Below are positions 18,754-29,600 of a DNA stretch of 64,000 nt, piece after piece (position 1 is the first letter of the stretch; every line of letters starts with the position of its first letter). The DNA is from Sphingomonas sp. C3-2 (GTDB taxonomy: Bacteria; Pseudomonadota; Alphaproteobacteria; Sphingomonadales; Sphingomonadaceae): assembly GCF_033025475.1 (NCBI RefSeq), contig NZ_CP130322.1:1116001-1180000 (forward strand), in the 5' to 3' direction. The notes beneath the pieces were generated by a model, which saw only the letters and a program-made list of their open reading frames with translations, made no database searches and was not told where the DNA came from. A program made the translations under genes and the position numbers.

Positions 18754-19176
18754 TCAGTGCACCGATTCACCAAGGCGGGCGACCACCTTCGTCTTGATCG
18801 GCAGCTTTTCCATCGCGCGCTCGAAAGCAACGCGAGCCAGCGGACCGGGTACGCCGTCCAGTTCGAACAGGATGCGGCCCGGCTTTACGCGAGCTGCCCA
18901 ATATTCGTTGGAACCCTTACCCTTACCCTGACGGACTTCTGCAGGCTTCTTCGAAACCGGCACGTCGGGGAATACGCGGATCCACAAACGGCCCTGACGG
19001 CGGATGTGGCGGGTGATCGCGCGGCGAGCCGCTTCGATCTGGCGGGCGGTGATCCGCTCAGGCTCGAGAGCCTTGAGACCGAACGCACCGAAGTTGAGCG
19101 TCGTGCCGCCCTTGGCGTCGCCGTGGATACGGCCCTTAAACGCCTTGCGGAACTTGGTTTTCTTGGGTTGCAGCAT
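18754..19176 (-). CDS. rplP: 50S ribosomal protein L16
   Basis: Organises the A-site tRNA binding region. 140 residues opening [19 protein letters not shown]; contains the [17 protein letters not shown] and MGKGKG-equivalent [13 protein letters not shown] loops. The MGKGKG methionine is a glutamine here (RQGKGKG), a common variation. Confidence 0.97.
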   Translation of the reverse strand: MLQPKKTKFRKAFKGRIHGDAKGGTTLNFGAFGLKALEPERITARQIEAARRAITRHIRRQGRLWIRVFPDVPVSKKPAEVRQGKGKGSNEYWAARVKPGRILFELDGVPGPLARVAFERAMEKLPIKTKVVARLGESVH

Positions 19177-19237
19177 GTTTTTCGCCTTCTGACACCGTTA
19201 ATCGGTCGATCAGGCCGTGCTGGTAGGCTCGAGAGCC

Positions 19238-19933
19238 TTACCGCGCGGGCCGGACCCCCGAGGTTTGAGCTTCCATCATGAGCCGGTCCTGAGCCATGGG
19301 ATCATGGCCAAGGATTTCACCCTTGAAAATCCAGACCTTGATGCCGCACACGCCATAGGCGGTGTGGGCTTCGGCCTCTGCGTAGTCCACGTTTGCACGC
19401 AGGGTGTGCAGCGGCACACGGCCTTCACGATACCACTCAACGCGCGCGATTTCCGCACCGCCGAGACGACCGCCACAGGTGATACGGATACCTTCCGCAC
19501 CCAGACGAAGCGCCGACTGAACCGCACGCTTCATGGCGCGACGGAAAGCAACGCGACGCTCGAGCTGGTCGGCGACCGACTGTGCGACGAGCTTGGAGTC
19601 GATTTCCGGCTTGCGGATTTCGACGATGTTCAGGCTCACGTCCGACGACGTCATCGCGCTCAGCTTCTTGCGAAGCTTTTCGATGTCGGCGCCCTTCTTG
19701 CCGATGATCACGCCCGGGCGTGCGGCATAGATGGAAACGCGGCACAGCTTGGCGGGACGCTCGATCACAACCTTCGAGATGGCTGCCTGCGGCAGCTCCT
19801 TCAGGATGTACTTACGGATCTTCAGATCCTCCAGGAGGAGCCGACCATAGTCGGCGCCTTCTGCGAACCAGCGGCTGTCCCAGGTCCGGTTGATCTGGAG
19901 ACGGAGTCCGATCGGATTGCTCTTCTGACCCAT
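19238..19933 (-). CDS. rpsC: 30S ribosomal protein S3
   Basis: Lines the mRNA entry tunnel and contributes to ribosomal helicase activity. 231 residues with an N-terminal KH domain ([18 protein letters not shown]) and the C-terminal S3 domain. [22 protein letters not shown] start is universal. Overlaps the rplV end by one base. Confidence 0.97.
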   Translation of the reverse strand: MGQKSNPIGLRLQINRTWDSRWFAEGADYGRLLLEDLKIRKYILKELPQAAISKVVIERPAKLCRVSIYAARPGVIIGKKGADIEKLRKKLSAMTSSDVSLNIVEIRKPEIDSKLVAQSVADQLERRVAFRRAMKRAVQSALRLGAEGIRITCGGRLGGAEIARVEWYREGRVPLHTLRANVDYAEAEAHTAYGVCGIKVWIFKGEILGHDPMAQDRLMMEAQTSGVRPAR

Positions 19934-20310
19934 TATGCTTCTTCCTGCTCACGAACCACGATACGCACGCGGCTGAAGGGCTTCAGAATACGCGTCGAAC
20001 GGCCGCGGGCGCGGGCGTGGAAACGCTTCATCGTGATGCTCTTGCCAACGCTCGCTTCGGCGACGACCAGCGCGTCGACGTCGAGGTTGTGGTTGTTCTC
20101 GGCGTTCGCGATCGCGCTGGCGAGGACCTTGCGGACGTCCACAGCCATCGCCTTCTTCGAGAAGGCGAGGATGTTGAGAGCGTCCGAGGCCTTCTTGCCA
20201 CGGATCAGACCGGCGACGAGGTTCAGCTTCTGCGCCGAACCGCGAACATTGGTGTTCACGGCCAGCGCTTCCTTTTCGCCTACCTTGCGGGGCGCTGCTT
20301 GCTTGCTCAT
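19933..20310 (-). CDS. rplV: 50S ribosomal protein L22
   Basis: Its beta-hairpin lines the tunnel constriction and is a macrolide-resistance hotspot. 125 residues; the hairpin [18 protein letters not shown] lies at the usual position with no obvious deletion. Overlaps rpsS by one base. Confidence 0.96.
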   Translation of the reverse strand: MSKQAAPRKVGEKEALAVNTNVRGSAQKLNLVAGLIRGKKASDALNILAFSKKAMAVDVRKVLASAIANAENNHNLDVDALVVAEASVGKSITMKRFHARARGRSTRILKPFSRVRIVVREQEEA

Positions 20311-20585
20311 TAGCGCTTACCCTTCTTGTCCGCGGCGTGGCCGGGGAAAAAGCGCGTGGGCGCGAATTCACCAAGCTTCATGCCGACCATGTCCTCGTTC
20401 ACCGTGACGGGAACGAACTTGCGGCCGTTGTAGACGTTGAAGGTCAGACCAACGAACTGCGGCAGGATGGTGGAACGGCGCGACCAGGTCTTGATCGGAG
20501 CGCGGCCGCCGGCATCCTGTGCGGTTTCGGCCTTCTTCAGCAGGTGCAGGTCGACGAACGGACCTTTCCAAACGGAACGGGCCAT
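20310..20585 (-). CDS. rpsS: 30S ribosomal protein S19
   Basis: Head protein that binds 16S with S13. 91 residues; [12 protein letters not shown] start and [18 protein letters not shown] end are typical. Three nt after rplB. Confidence 0.97.
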   Translation of the reverse strand: MARSVWKGPFVDLHLLKKAETAQDAGGRAPIKTWSRRSTILPQFVGLTFNVYNGRKFVPVTVNEDMVGMKLGEFAPTRFFPGHAADKKGKR

Positions 20586-20588
20586 GGC

Positions 20589-21425
20589 TTACCTCTTCTT
20601 CTTCGCGTGACGCGAACGGATAATCATCTTGTCCGTCGCCTTGTTGTGACGGGTGCGCGCACCCTTGGTCGGCTTGCCCCACGGCGTCACCGGATGGCGA
20701 CCGCCCGAGGTCCGGCCTTCACCACCGCCGTGCGGGTGGTCGACCGGGTTCTTCGCAACACCACGCGTCAGCGGGCGCTTGCCGAGCCAGCGATTGCGGC
20801 CGGCCTTTGCGAGGTTCTGGTTCGAGTTGTCGGGGTTCGAAACCGCGCCAACCGTGCCCATGCACTCGCCACGAATGTAGCGCTGCTCGCCCGAGTTCAG
20901 GCGAACGATCACGAGACCGCTGTCACGACCAACGACCTGGACATAGGTGCCTGCCGAACGGGCGATCTGACCGCCCTTGCCCGGCTTCATTTCCACGTTG
21001 TGGACAATGGTGCCGACCGGCATCTGACCCAGTTCCATCGCGTTGCCCGGCTTCACGTCGGTCTTCTTGCCGGCGACGACAACGTCGCCAACGCCCAGAC
21101 GCTGCGGCGCGATGATATATGCCAGTTCACCGTCTTCATACTTCACAAGCGCGATGAATGCGGTGCGGTTGGGATCATATTCGATCCGTTCCACGGTCGC
21201 CGGCATATCCCATTTACGACGCTTGAAGTCGATGATGCGATACTTCTGCTTGTGACCGCCAGCGATACCACGCGAGGTGATATGGCCCTTGTTGTTGCGG
21301 CCACCGGTCTTGCTCTTGCCTTCGGTAAGCGCCTTTACGGGGCGCCCCTTGAACAGGCCCGAACGGTCGACGAGGATCAGGCCACGGCGGGCCGGGCTCG
21401 TCGGGTTATACTGCTTGAGTGCCAT
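20589..21425 (-). CDS. rplB: 50S ribosomal protein L2
   Basis: Needed for subunit association and peptidyl-transferase centre structure. 278 residues; the C-terminal loop [20 protein letters not shown] holds the conserved histidine linked to peptidyl transferase activity. Eleven nt after rplW. Confidence 0.97.
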   Translation of the reverse strand: MALKQYNPTSPARRGLILVDRSGLFKGRPVKALTEGKSKTGGRNNKGHITSRGIAGGHKQKYRIIDFKRRKWDMPATVERIEYDPNRTAFIALVKYEDGELAYIIAPQRLGVGDVVVAGKKTDVKPGNAMELGQMPVGTIVHNVEMKPGKGGQIARSAGTYVQVVGRDSGLVIVRLNSGEQRYIRGECMGTVGAVSNPDNSNQNLAKAGRNRWLGKRPLTRGVAKNPVDHPHGGGEGRTSGGRHPVTPWGKPTKGARTRHNKATDKMIIRSRHAKKKR

Positions 21426-21435
21426 CTATCTGCCC

Positions 21436-21750
21436 TCAGATCCCGGTGGTGACGTCGATCGACTGACCTTCGGCCAGCGTCACGATCGCCTTCTTCACGT
21501 CGGAGCGACGGTAGGGCTTGCCCTTCCAGCGCTTCGTCTTGCCCTTGGCGACCAGCGTGTTCACGCCGGTGACCTTGACGTCGAACAGCGCTTCGACGGC
21601 CGCCTTGATCTGCGGCTTCGATGCGTCGTTCGCCACCTTGAACACAACTGCGTTGTGCTCGGACAGGAGGGTCGACTTTTCGGTGATGACGGGCGCAACA
21701 ACGACGTCGAAGTGACGGTTGTCGATCGCGGTTGCCTGCTTTTTAGCCAT
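21436..21750 (-). CDS. rplW: 50S ribosomal protein L23
   Basis: Docking site for trigger factor and SRP at the tunnel exit. 104 residues; [20 protein letters not shown] is the family start. The ATG at 21750 (MAKKQATAI) is chosen over an upstream start at 21774 that would lie far inside rplD. Overlaps rplD by 8 nt. Confidence 0.96.
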   Translation of the reverse strand: MAKKQATAIDNRHFDVVVAPVITEKSTLLSEHNAVVFKVANDASKPQIKAAVEALFDVKVTGVNTLVAKGKTKRWKGKPYRRSDVKKAIVTLAEGQSIDVTTGI

Positions 21751-22369
21751 TGAAACGGGCCTCCAGCTTTTCAACAGCGGCGCGGGTCAGCACCAGCGTG
21801 TCGTGCTTCAGAATGTCGTACACATTCGCGCCGATTGCCGGGAGCACGTTTACGGCGTGCAGGTTGGCCGATGCGAGTGCGAAGCTGTTCTCAACGGCGT
21901 CGCCGTCGATCACGAGCGCGGTCTTGCCGAAGCCGAGCTTGGCGAGATCAGCCGCAAGCGCCTTGGTCTTGCCGTCCTGAACAGCGATGCTGTCCATGAT
22001 GACCAACTGACCGGCCTGCGCCTTCGACGACAGAGCCATTTTGAGGCCGAGCGTACGGATCTTCTTGTTCAGCGACGGGTTGAAGTCGCGAACGCGGGCA
22101 CCGTGAGCCTTACCACCGCCGATGAAGACGGGAGCGCGGCGATCGCCGTGACGAGCCGTACCGCCGCCCTTCTGGCGACCGAACTTCTTGCCGGTGCGTG
22201 CGACATCGCTACGTTCGCGGGTTCCGCGAGCCGTGCCACGACGCTTTTCCAGCTGCCAGGTGATGACGCGGTGCAGAATGTCGGCGCGCGGCTCAAGACC
22301 GAAGATTTCGTCCTTGAGTTCGATTTCGCCGTTGCCCTTGGCGTCGAGGGTTTGAACCTTGACCTTCAC
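21743..22369 (-). CDS. rplD: 50S ribosomal protein L4
   Basis: Tunnel protein and, in E. coli, the repressor of the S10 operon at transcription and translation levels. 208 residues starting at GTG 22369 ([12 protein letters not shown]). The extended loop [20 protein letters not shown] is intact. Three nt after rplC. Confidence 0.96.
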   Translation of the reverse strand: MKVKVQTLDAKGNGEIELKDEIFGLEPRADILHRVITWQLEKRRGTARGTRERSDVARTGKKFGRQKGGGTARHGDRRAPVFIGGGKAHGARVRDFNPSLNKKIRTLGLKMALSSKAQAGQLVIMDSIAVQDGKTKALAADLAKLGFGKTALVIDGDAVENSFALASANLHAVNVLPAIGANVYDILKHDTLVLTRAAVEKLEARFNG

Positions 22370-22372
22370 GGC

Positions 22373-23128
22373 TTAGCCCTCCTGGCCTTCGGTCGCTTCG
22401 ACGGGAGCAGCGGCTTCAGCCGGAGTTTCCGCGGGAGCGTCGTTGTTGGAATTGGCAGCCTTCAGGCTTGCCGGATAAGGAGCTTCGCCATGACGCGAGA
22501 CCTTGACGGCGTCCTTGACGAGGAGCCAGGCGCCCTTCGAGCCGGGCACCGAGCCCTTCACGAAGATGAGGCCACGCTCGACATCGGTCGAGACGACTTC
22601 AAGGTTCTGCTGGGTGCGCTGACGGTCACCCATGTGACCTGCCATCTTCTTGTTCTTGAAGACGCGGCCCGGATCCTGACGGTTACCCGTCGAACCATGG
22701 GCACGGTGGGTGATGGACACGCCGTGCGATGCACGCATACCACCGAAGCCCCAGCGCTTCATAGCACCGGCAAAACCCTTACCCTGGGTCTGACCGGCGA
22801 TGTCAACAAGCTGACCCGGAACGAAATGGTCGGCCGAAATCTCGGCGCCGACATCGAGCAGCGCGTCTTCCGACACGCGGAACTCGGCGACGCGCGCCTT
22901 CAGCTCAACTTCGTTCTTGGCAAAATGCCCGCGAACGGGCTTCGATACGTTTTTCGCCTTCGCGGAACCCGCACCCAGCTGAACAGCAACATAGCCGTCG
23001 CGCTCCGTTTCACGGCGCGCAACGACCTGGCAGCCTTCCAGCGACAGGACGGTGACGGGCACGTGGCGGCCATCGTCCTGGAAGAGGCGGGTCATCCCGA
23101 TTTTCTTAGCGATCACGCCAGTGCGCAT
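22373..23128 (-). CDS. rplC: 50S ribosomal protein L3 with C-terminal extension
   Basis: Early 50S assembly protein close to the peptidyl-transferase centre. 251 residues starting [15 protein letters not shown]; the [23 protein letters not shown] loop carries the methylated-glutamine region of the family. Residues about 226-251 are an extra Ala/Pro/Glu-rich acidic tail not in E. coli L3. A TTG in frame at 23134 is ignored in favour of ATG 23128, which has AAGGAG 8 nt upstream. The long leader upstream is structured. Confidence 0.96.
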   Translation of the reverse strand: MRTGVIAKKIGMTRLFQDDGRHVPVTVLSLEGCQVVARRETERDGYVAVQLGAGSAKAKNVSKPVRGHFAKNEVELKARVAEFRVSEDALLDVGAEISADHFVPGQLVDIAGQTQGKGFAGAMKRWGFGGMRASHGVSITHRAHGSTGNRQDPGRVFKNKKMAGHMGDRQRTQQNLEVVSTDVERGLIFVKGSVPGSKGAWLLVKDAVKVSRHGEAPYPASLKAANSNNDAPAETPAEAAAPVEATEGQEG

Positions 23129-23150
23129 GATCAATGCTCCTTATACAGAG

Positions 23151-23263
23151 GCCCACGGAACCATTCCGTGGGCGTGCTAGCCCAAATTTTGATACGAGCC
23201 CCCGCTTGGGCCAATCCCGTGAAAGGGAGAGCGGGGGACGCAGACCGCGGCGTTACCGCGCGG
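23151..23263 (-). promoter_or_regulatory. Structured rpsJ-rplC intercistronic region
   Basis: The 157-nt gap holds three inverted repeats: ACCGCG/CGCGGT (23243-23263), CCCCCGCT/AGCGGGGG (23199-23237) and a perfect 10-bp GCCCACGGAA/TTCCGTGGGC with a 3-nt loop (23151-23173), the last ending about 22 nt before the rplC start. No T run follows. Possible translational control or processing site. Confidence 0.5.
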
Positions 23264-23285
23264 TATCCCTAAATCTCGTGCCGGC

Positions 23286-23597
23286 TCAGGCCAGCTTGAT
23301 CTCGACGTTCACGCCAGCGGCGAGGTCGAGCTTCATCAGCGCATCAACCGTCTGGGGCGTCGGCTGCACGATATCAAGCAGACGCTTGTACGTGCGGACT
23401 TCGAACTGCTCGCGCGACTTCTTGTCGATGTGCGGACCGCGGTTCACCGTAAACTTCTCGATGCGCGTCGGAAGAGGAATGGGACCACGGATAAGGGCAC
23501 CGGTACGGCGAGCCGTTTCGGCGATGTCGCCGGTTGCCTGATCGAGCACACGATGATCGAACGCCTTCAGGCGAATGCGGATATTCTGCGTTTCCAT
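23286..23597 (-). CDS. rpsJ: 30S ribosomal protein S10 (NusE)
   Basis: Head protein of 30S and, as NusE, a partner of NusB/NusG in antitermination. 103 residues, [19 protein letters not shown]. An in-frame GTG at 23603 adds two residues; ATG 23597 matches the family. First gene of the S10 operon. Its start lies only 25 nt after a hairpin followed by six T residues. Confidence 0.97.
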   Translation of the reverse strand: METQNIRIRLKAFDHRVLDQATGDIAETARRTGALIRGPIPLPTRIEKFTVNRGPHIDKKSREQFEVRTYKRLLDIVQPTPQTVDALMKLDLAAGVNVEIKLA

Positions 23598-23621
23598 TTC
23601 CACTACCGATGCGAAAGAGCC

Positions 23622-23646
23622 AAAAAATCCCCCCCGAAGGAAGGAT
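23622..23646 (-). terminator. Attenuator-like hairpin just upstream of rpsJ
   Basis: On the minus strand AATCC-TTCC pairs (with G-U pairs) to GGGG-GGATT around a TTC loop and is followed by TTTTTT. It lies 25 nt before the rpsJ ATG, with no room for a promoter after it, so readthrough must be possible. This is the position expected for a regulated S10 leader attenuator. Confidence 0.5.
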
Positions 23647-23664
23647 TCACCAAATCATATGAAA

Positions 23665-23703
23665 AGGCGAGCCGCCCGATTCCCCCAGGGAGAATCGGGC
23701 GGC
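23665..23703 (-). terminator. Hairpin after tuf
   Basis: Perfect 12-bp stem GCCGCCCGATTC / GAATCGGGCGGC with a 9-nt loop, followed on the minus strand by TCGCCTTTTC. It starts 13 nt after the tuf stop and is the likely str-operon terminator or 3-prime stabilising structure. Confidence 0.7.
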
Positions 23704-23716
23704 GGAGGTGCCTATA

Positions 23717-24907
<1,191 letters not shown>

Positions 24908-24957
24908 TTATATAACCCTCGTCTTTCTGTCCCAAGCTCAATGGCTCAAATTTAAAA

Positions 24958-27051
24958 TCAGGCGAGCTTCGCCTTTACTTCCTCGGCGACGTTCGCCGGG
25001 ACTTCGTCGTAATGCGAGAACTGCATGGTGTACTGCGCACGACCCTGCGTGAACGAGCGGAGCTGGTTCACATAGCCAAACATGTTGGCCAGCGGGACGA
25101 TTGCTTCAACAACCTGCGCGTTGCCGCGGCTGTCAGTGCCCTGAATCTGCCCACGACGGGAGTTCATGTCACCGATAACATCGCCCAGATAGTCTTCGGG
25201 CGTTACAACCTCAACCTTCATCATCGGCTCGAGGAGCTTGATGCCGGCCTTTTGTGCCGCTTCGCGCATCGCGCCACGGCCTGCGATTTCGAATGCCAGC
25301 GCCGACGAGTCGACGTCGTGGTACGCGCCGTCCGTCAGGTGAACTTCGAAGTCGATGATCGGGAAGCCGATGAGCGAGCCGGTTTCAGCCGTTTCGCGCA
25401 TGCCCTTCTCGACCGAAGGAATATATTCGCGGGGGATGTTACCGCCCTTGATCTCGTCGAAGAACTGGAAGCCCGAACCGCGCTCGCCGGGGACAACCGT
25501 CACCTTGACGCGACCGAACTGACCCGAACCACCCGACTGCTTCTTGTGGGTGTAGTCGAGATCGACCTTCTTCGCGAGATATTCGCGATAAGCCACCTGC
25601 GGCGCACCGACATTCGCTTCGACCTTGAATTCGCGCTTCATGCGATCGACAAGGATTTCGAGGTGAAGTTCACCCATGCCCTTGATGATCGTCTGGCCCG
25701 ATTCATGGTCGGTCGACACGCGGAACGACGGATCTTCAGCAGCCAGGCGGTTGAGCGCGAGGCCCATCTTTTCCTGGTCGGCCTTGGTCTTGGGTTCCAC
25801 CGAAAGCTCGATAACCGGCTCAGGGAATTCCATACGCTCGAGGATGATCGGCGCCGACGATGCACACAGCGTGTCACCAGTCGTCGTTTCCTTCAGGCCC
25901 GCAATTGCGACGATGTCGCCAGCGAACGCTTCTTCGACGTCTTCACGGCTGTTCGCATGCATGAGGAGCATACGGCCGATCTTTTCCTTCTTTTCCTTCA
26001 CCGAGTTCAGGACCGAGCCCTTTTCGAGCTTGCCCGAATAGATGCGCGCGAAGGTGAGCGAGCCGACGAACGGGTCGTTCATGATCTTGAACGCGAGCGC
26101 CGACATCGGCGCAGCGTCGTCCGCCGGACGTTCGTCGGGGGTTTCGCCGTCGAGCTTGACGCCCTGGACCGCCGGAATGTCGAGCGGCGACGGCAGATAG
26201 TCGACAACGGCGTCGAGCAGGGGCTGAACACCCTTGTTCTTGAACGACGAGCCGCAGAGAACCGGAACGAACGAGAAGTTGAGCGTACCCTTGCGGAGCA
26301 GCTTCTTCAGCGTCGCGACGTCGGGCTCATTGCCTTCCAGATAGGCTTCCATGGCGGCGTCGTCTTGCTCGACGGCCATTTCGATCAGCTCCGAACGGAA
26401 CTGAGCGGCTTCGTCAGCCATGTCTTCGGGAATGTCGCGATATTCGAACTTCGCGCCCAGCGATTCATCGAGCCAGATGATGGCGCGGTTGTGCACCAGA
26501 TCGACCAGACCCTTGAAGCCACCCTCGATGCCGACGGGAAGATAGAGAACCGCCGGGCGGGCGCCCAGACGATCCTTGATCATGTCCACGCAACGCAGGA
26601 AGTTCGCACCGGTGCGGTCGAGCTTGTTGACGTAGCACATGCGGGGCACGTGATACTTTTCAGCCTGACGCCACACGGTTTCCGACTGCGGCTCAACGCC
26701 GGCAACACCGTCGAACGCAGCGACCGCACCGTCGAGAACGCGAAGCGAACGCTCCACTTCGATGGTGAAGTCCACGTGACCGGGCGTGTCGATGATGTTG
26801 ATGCGGTGTTCTTCACCCTTGCCATCATCACCGCGCCAGAAGCACGTCGTAGCAGCGGAGGTGATCGTGATGCCACGCTCCTGCTCCTGCTCCATCCAGT
26901 CCATCGTCGCGGTACCCTCATGGGTCTCGCCGATCTTGTGCGACTTGCCGGTGTAATAAAGAATGCGCTCAGTCGTCGTGGTCTTGCCAGCGTCGATGTG
27001 CGCCATAATGCCGATATTGCGGTACCGCGAGAGCGGATGGCTGCGTGCCAT
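24958..27051 (-). CDS. fusA: Elongation factor G
   Basis: Translocation GTPase. 697 residues; G1 [20 protein letters not shown]3 DTPGHVDF and NKLDRTG motifs, then domains II-V with the [21 protein letters not shown] region near the C-terminus. ATG 27051 is preferred over ATG 27066, since GGAG lies in the intervening sequence at proper distance. A perfect hairpin sits just upstream. Confidence 0.98.
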   Translation of the reverse strand: MARSHPLSRYRNIGIMAHIDAGKTTTTERILYYTGKSHKIGETHEGTATMDWMEQEQERGITITSAATTCFWRGDDGKGEEHRINIIDTPGHVDFTIEVERSLRVLDGAVAAFDGVAGVEPQSETVWRQAEKYHVPRMCYVNKLDRTGANFLRCVDMIKDRLGARPAVLYLPVGIEGGFKGLVDLVHNRAIIWLDESLGAKFEYRDIPEDMADEAAQFRSELIEMAVEQDDAAMEAYLEGNEPDVATLKKLLRKGTLNFSFVPVLCGSSFKNKGVQPLLDAVVDYLPSPLDIPAVQGVKLDGETPDERPADDAAPMSALAFKIMNDPFVGSLTFARIYSGKLEKGSVLNSVKEKKEKIGRMLLMHANSREDVEEAFAGDIVAIAGLKETTTGDTLCASSAPIILERMEFPEPVIELSVEPKTKADQEKMGLALNRLAAEDPSFRVSTDHESGQTIIKGMGELHLEILVDRMKREFKVEANVGAPQVAYREYLAKKVDLDYTHKKQSGGSGQFGRVKVTVVPGERGSGFQFFDEIKGGNIPREYIPSVEKGMRETAETGSLIGFPIIDFEVHLTDGAYHDVDSSALAFEIAGRGAMREAAQKAGIKLLEPMMKVEVVTPEDYLGDVIGDMNSRRGQIQGTDSRGNAQVVEAIVPLANMFGYVNQLRSFTQGRAQYTMQFSHYDEVPANVAEEVKAKLA

Positions 27052-27067
27052 GATCTTAAACTCCATG

Positions 27068-27093
27068 GCCGGGTGGCATTGCTGCCACCCGGC
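27068..27093 (-). promoter_or_regulatory. Hairpin between rpsG and fusA
   Basis: Perfect 11-bp stem GCCGGGTGGCA / TGCCACCCGGC with a 4-nt loop. It lies between the rpsG stop and the fusA ribosome-binding site with no T run, so it is not a terminator. Could be a processing site or a protein-binding site. Confidence 0.6.
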
Positions 27094-27099
27094 TTATTA

Positions 27100-27570
27100 T
27101 TACCAGCGGTAGTGCGAGAAGGCGCGGTTCGCTTCGGCCATGCGATGCGTATCTTCGCGCTTCTTCACGGCGTTACCGCGATTGTTCGCAGCATCCAGCA
27201 GCTCACCCGAAAGGCGGGCCGACATGGTGTTTTCCGAACGGGCACGCGCGGCAGCGATCAGCCAACGAATGGCCAGCGCCTGGGCGCGCTCGGTGCGCAC
27301 TTCAACCGGAACCTGGTAGGTCGCACCACCGACGCGGCGGCTGCGCACTTCGATGCCCGGCTTCACATTGTTCAGCGCGTCATGGAAAACGCCGATGGGA
27401 TCCTTCTTGGCCTTCGCTTCGACGGTGTCGAGCGCGCCATAGACGATGCCTTCAGCGACGGCCTTCTTGCCGTCCTGCATCACGCTGTTCATGAATTTCG
27501 AAAGAACCTGATCTCCGAACTTCGGATCAGGCAAGATTTCCCGCTTCTCGGGACGACGACGACGTGACAT
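27100..27570 (-). CDS. rpsG: 30S ribosomal protein S7
   Basis: Nucleates assembly of the 30S head and, in E. coli, represses the str operon. 156 residues; [20 protein letters not shown] start and [40 protein letters not shown]-type C-terminus (quoted in part: NRAFSHYRW). 16 nt after rpsL. Confidence 0.97.
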   Translation of the reverse strand: MSRRRRPEKREILPDPKFGDQVLSKFMNSVMQDGKKAVAEGIVYGALDTVEAKAKKDPIGVFHDALNNVKPGIEVRSRRVGGATYQVPVEVRTERAQALAIRWLIAAARARSENTMSARLSGELLDAANNRGNAVKKREDTHRMAEANRAFSHYRW

Positions 27571-27586
27571 GTCTCAGCCTACCTTC

Positions 27587-27958
27587 TTACTTGGGACGCT
27601 TCGCGCCGTACTTCGAACGGCTCTTCTTGCGATCCTTGACACCCTGCGTGTCGAGCACGCCGCGAAGAACGTGGTAACGGACACCGGGAAGGTCGCGTAC
27701 GCGGCCGCCACGGATCAGCACTACCGAGTGCTCCTGAAGGTTATGGCCTTCACCGGGGATGTAAGTGATGACTTCGCGCTGGTTCGTCAGACGAACCTTT
27801 GCCACCTTACGAAGTGCCGAGTTCGGCTTTTTCGGGGTCGTCGTATAAACGCGGGTGCAAACGCCACGCTTTTGCGGGTTCGCATCCATTGCAGGGACCT
27901 TTGACTTGGCCTTCTGCGGTTCGCGACCCTTGCGGATCAGCTGATTGATTGTTGGCAT
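27587..27958 (-). CDS. rpsL: 30S ribosomal protein S12 with Arg at position 88
   Basis: Decoding-centre protein. 123 residues; the [13 protein letters not shown] loop keeps Lys43, but the second loop reads GGRVRDLPG, with Arg88 (codon at 27697-27695) where E. coli and most bacteria have Lys. Substitutions at this lysine, including K88R, are known streptomycin-resistance alleles. First gene of the str operon, with a good promoter about 190 bp upstream. Confidence 0.98.
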   Translation of the reverse strand: MPTINQLIRKGREPQKAKSKVPAMDANPQKRGVCTRVYTTTPKKPNSALRKVAKVRLTNQREVITYIPGEGHNLQEHSVVLIRGGRVRDLPGVRYHVLRGVLDTQGVKDRKKSRSKYGAKRPK

Positions 27959-28148
27959 GAAGCCTTCACCTTCTAAGTTACTTTGCCAAAGCCTGCGCTA
28001 TCAAAAATGCAAAAAAGAGACCTTGGCGACCATTTACTGGCCCCCCAGGCCTTCACACGCATCAGCAATGTTCAAGCTCTATGTTCAGCCCGAGGAAAGG
28101 CGTTTGACCCGGACGAGAATCCGGCATCCTTTTCTTAAGCAGGGGCGG

Positions 28149-28177
28149 CCTATAACGCTGGAGTCGAAGGGGGTCAA
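28149..28177 (-). promoter_or_regulatory. Promoter of the str operon (rpsL)
   Basis: Minus strand TTGACC (28177-28172), 17-bp spacer, TATAGG (28154-28149). Near-consensus -35 and ideal spacing. It lies in the gap between nhaA and rpsL and gives a leader of roughly 180 nt. Confidence 0.7.
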
Positions 28178-28229
28178 TGGGATTCGAATGCCCGAAATTG
28201 CAGGGCCGAACCCCCACCCCCCTCGCCTG

Positions 28230-29519
28230 TCAGTGCGTCTTCCATTCGATGGTTCGAACGTCGCCGTCGCGCTCGATTTCGGCATCCTGCGCGCTTTCTT
28301 CGGCCGCGTGCTCGGGATGAAGCGCGGCAAAGCGCAGCACTGCAAGCCCGCCCAACGCGGAAAGGAGCGAACCCAGCAACACGCCCAGCTTGGCCTGATC
28401 GATCAGCTCGGGTTGCCCCGGGAAAGCCAGCGCCCCGATGAACAGGCTCATCGTGAAGCCGATTCCACACAGCAGCGCAACGCCGTATACCTGGAGCCAG
28501 GTAGCACCGCGCAACCGCGATCCGACACCCAGTTTCACGGCCAGCCAGATGCTGGCGAAAATGCCGATCTGCTTGCCGAAGAACAGCCCCGCCGCGATCC
28601 CCAGCGGCAAGGGCGCGAGAAGCTGCTCGATGCCCACGCCCTCAAGCGAAACGCCGGCATTCGCAAAACCAAACACCGGCACGATCGCAAAGGCCACCCA
28701 GGGCTGAAGCCCGTGTTCAAGCCGGTGAAGCGGTGAGTCTTCGGCATCGGGCTGCCCCGGCGTCTGGATGATCGGGATCGTCATTGCGGCAAGCACGCCC
28801 GCAATGGTGGCATGGACGCCGGACAGCAGCACCGCCAGCCACAGCAGGACAAAGCCGGTAATATACGGCCACAACACGCGCACGCCACTGCGGTTCATGA
28901 CATACATCACGCCCAGAATGGCCGCCGCGGCAAACAGCGCCGCACCGTTGATGCTCGCCGTATAGGCCACCGCGATGATCGCGACCGCGCCCATATCGTC
29001 GACAATCGCCACGGTGGTGAGGAACAGTTTGAGCGAGGTCGGCGCGCGGCTGCCGAGCAGCGCCAGCACACCGATCGCAAAGGCAATGTCGGTCGCCGCC
29101 GGAATCGCCCAGCCGTTCGACAGACCCGCCGTCCCCCCGGCAAAGGCCAGATAGATGAGCGCCGGAACCCCCATGCCCGCGGCGGCGGCAATCACCGGAA
29201 GGCGCCGCTGTTCCCAGCTTGCAAGGCGGCCGTCGACGAACTCGCGCTTGATCTCGAGGCCCACCAGAAAGAAGAACACCGCCATCAACGCATCATTGAT
29301 CCACAGATGCACCGTCATCGGCCCCAGCTTGTCGCTGAGCACCGGGCCGGTCTCTGCATGCAATAGATGGTGGTAGGCGTCGGCAAGCGGGCTGTTCGCG
29401 ATCACCATCGCAACTGCGGCCGCAACCATCAGGACGATACCGCCTGCAGCCTCATTTTCCAGAAATGCCCGCAGCGCCGAACGCGTACGAACTCGTTGTC
29501 TGTCCAGTCGATTTACCAT
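28230..29519 (-). CDS. nhaA: Na+/H+ antiporter NhaA
   Basis: Inner-membrane antiporter that exchanges sodium for protons and supports pH and salt homeostasis. 429 residues, about twelve membrane helices. Key residues are visible: TDIAFA with Asp144 (E. coli Asp133 equivalent) and the paired Asp174-Asp175 in AIVDDMGA (163/164 equivalent). The frame stays open to 30296 but the ATG at 29519 (MVNRLDRQR) has GGAG and a G run upstream and gives the family length. The C-terminus carries a 30-residue charged tail. Divergent from the DUF389 gene. Confidence 0.95.
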   Translation of the reverse strand: MVNRLDRQRVRTRSALRAFLENEAAGGIVLMVAAAVAMVIANSPLADAYHHLLHAETGPVLSDKLGPMTVHLWINDALMAVFFFLVGLEIKREFVDGRLASWEQRRLPVIAAAAGMGVPALIYLAFAGGTAGLSNGWAIPAATDIAFAIGVLALLGSRAPTSLKLFLTTVAIVDDMGAVAIIAVAYTASINGAALFAAAAILGVMYVMNRSGVRVLWPYITGFVLLWLAVLLSGVHATIAGVLAAMTIPIIQTPGQPDAEDSPLHRLEHGLQPWVAFAIVPVFGFANAGVSLEGVGIEQLLAPLPLGIAAGLFFGKQIGIFASIWLAVKLGVGSRLRGATWLQVYGVALLCGIGFTMSLFIGALAFPGQPELIDQAKLGVLLGSLLSALGGLAVLRFAALHPEHAAEESAQDAEIERDGDVRTIEWKTH

Positions 29520-29600
29520 GTCCCCCCAACTCCTAACGGCTGGAGGCCGTGGTGAAAACACTTTAAGGCCGGTGCAAAGCCTGCCGCGAAGGGACAATTG

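Noticed and set aside
25012-27567. Long plus-strand frame opposite fusA and rpsG
   Set aside because: Antisense to EF-G and S7; no recognisable domain.
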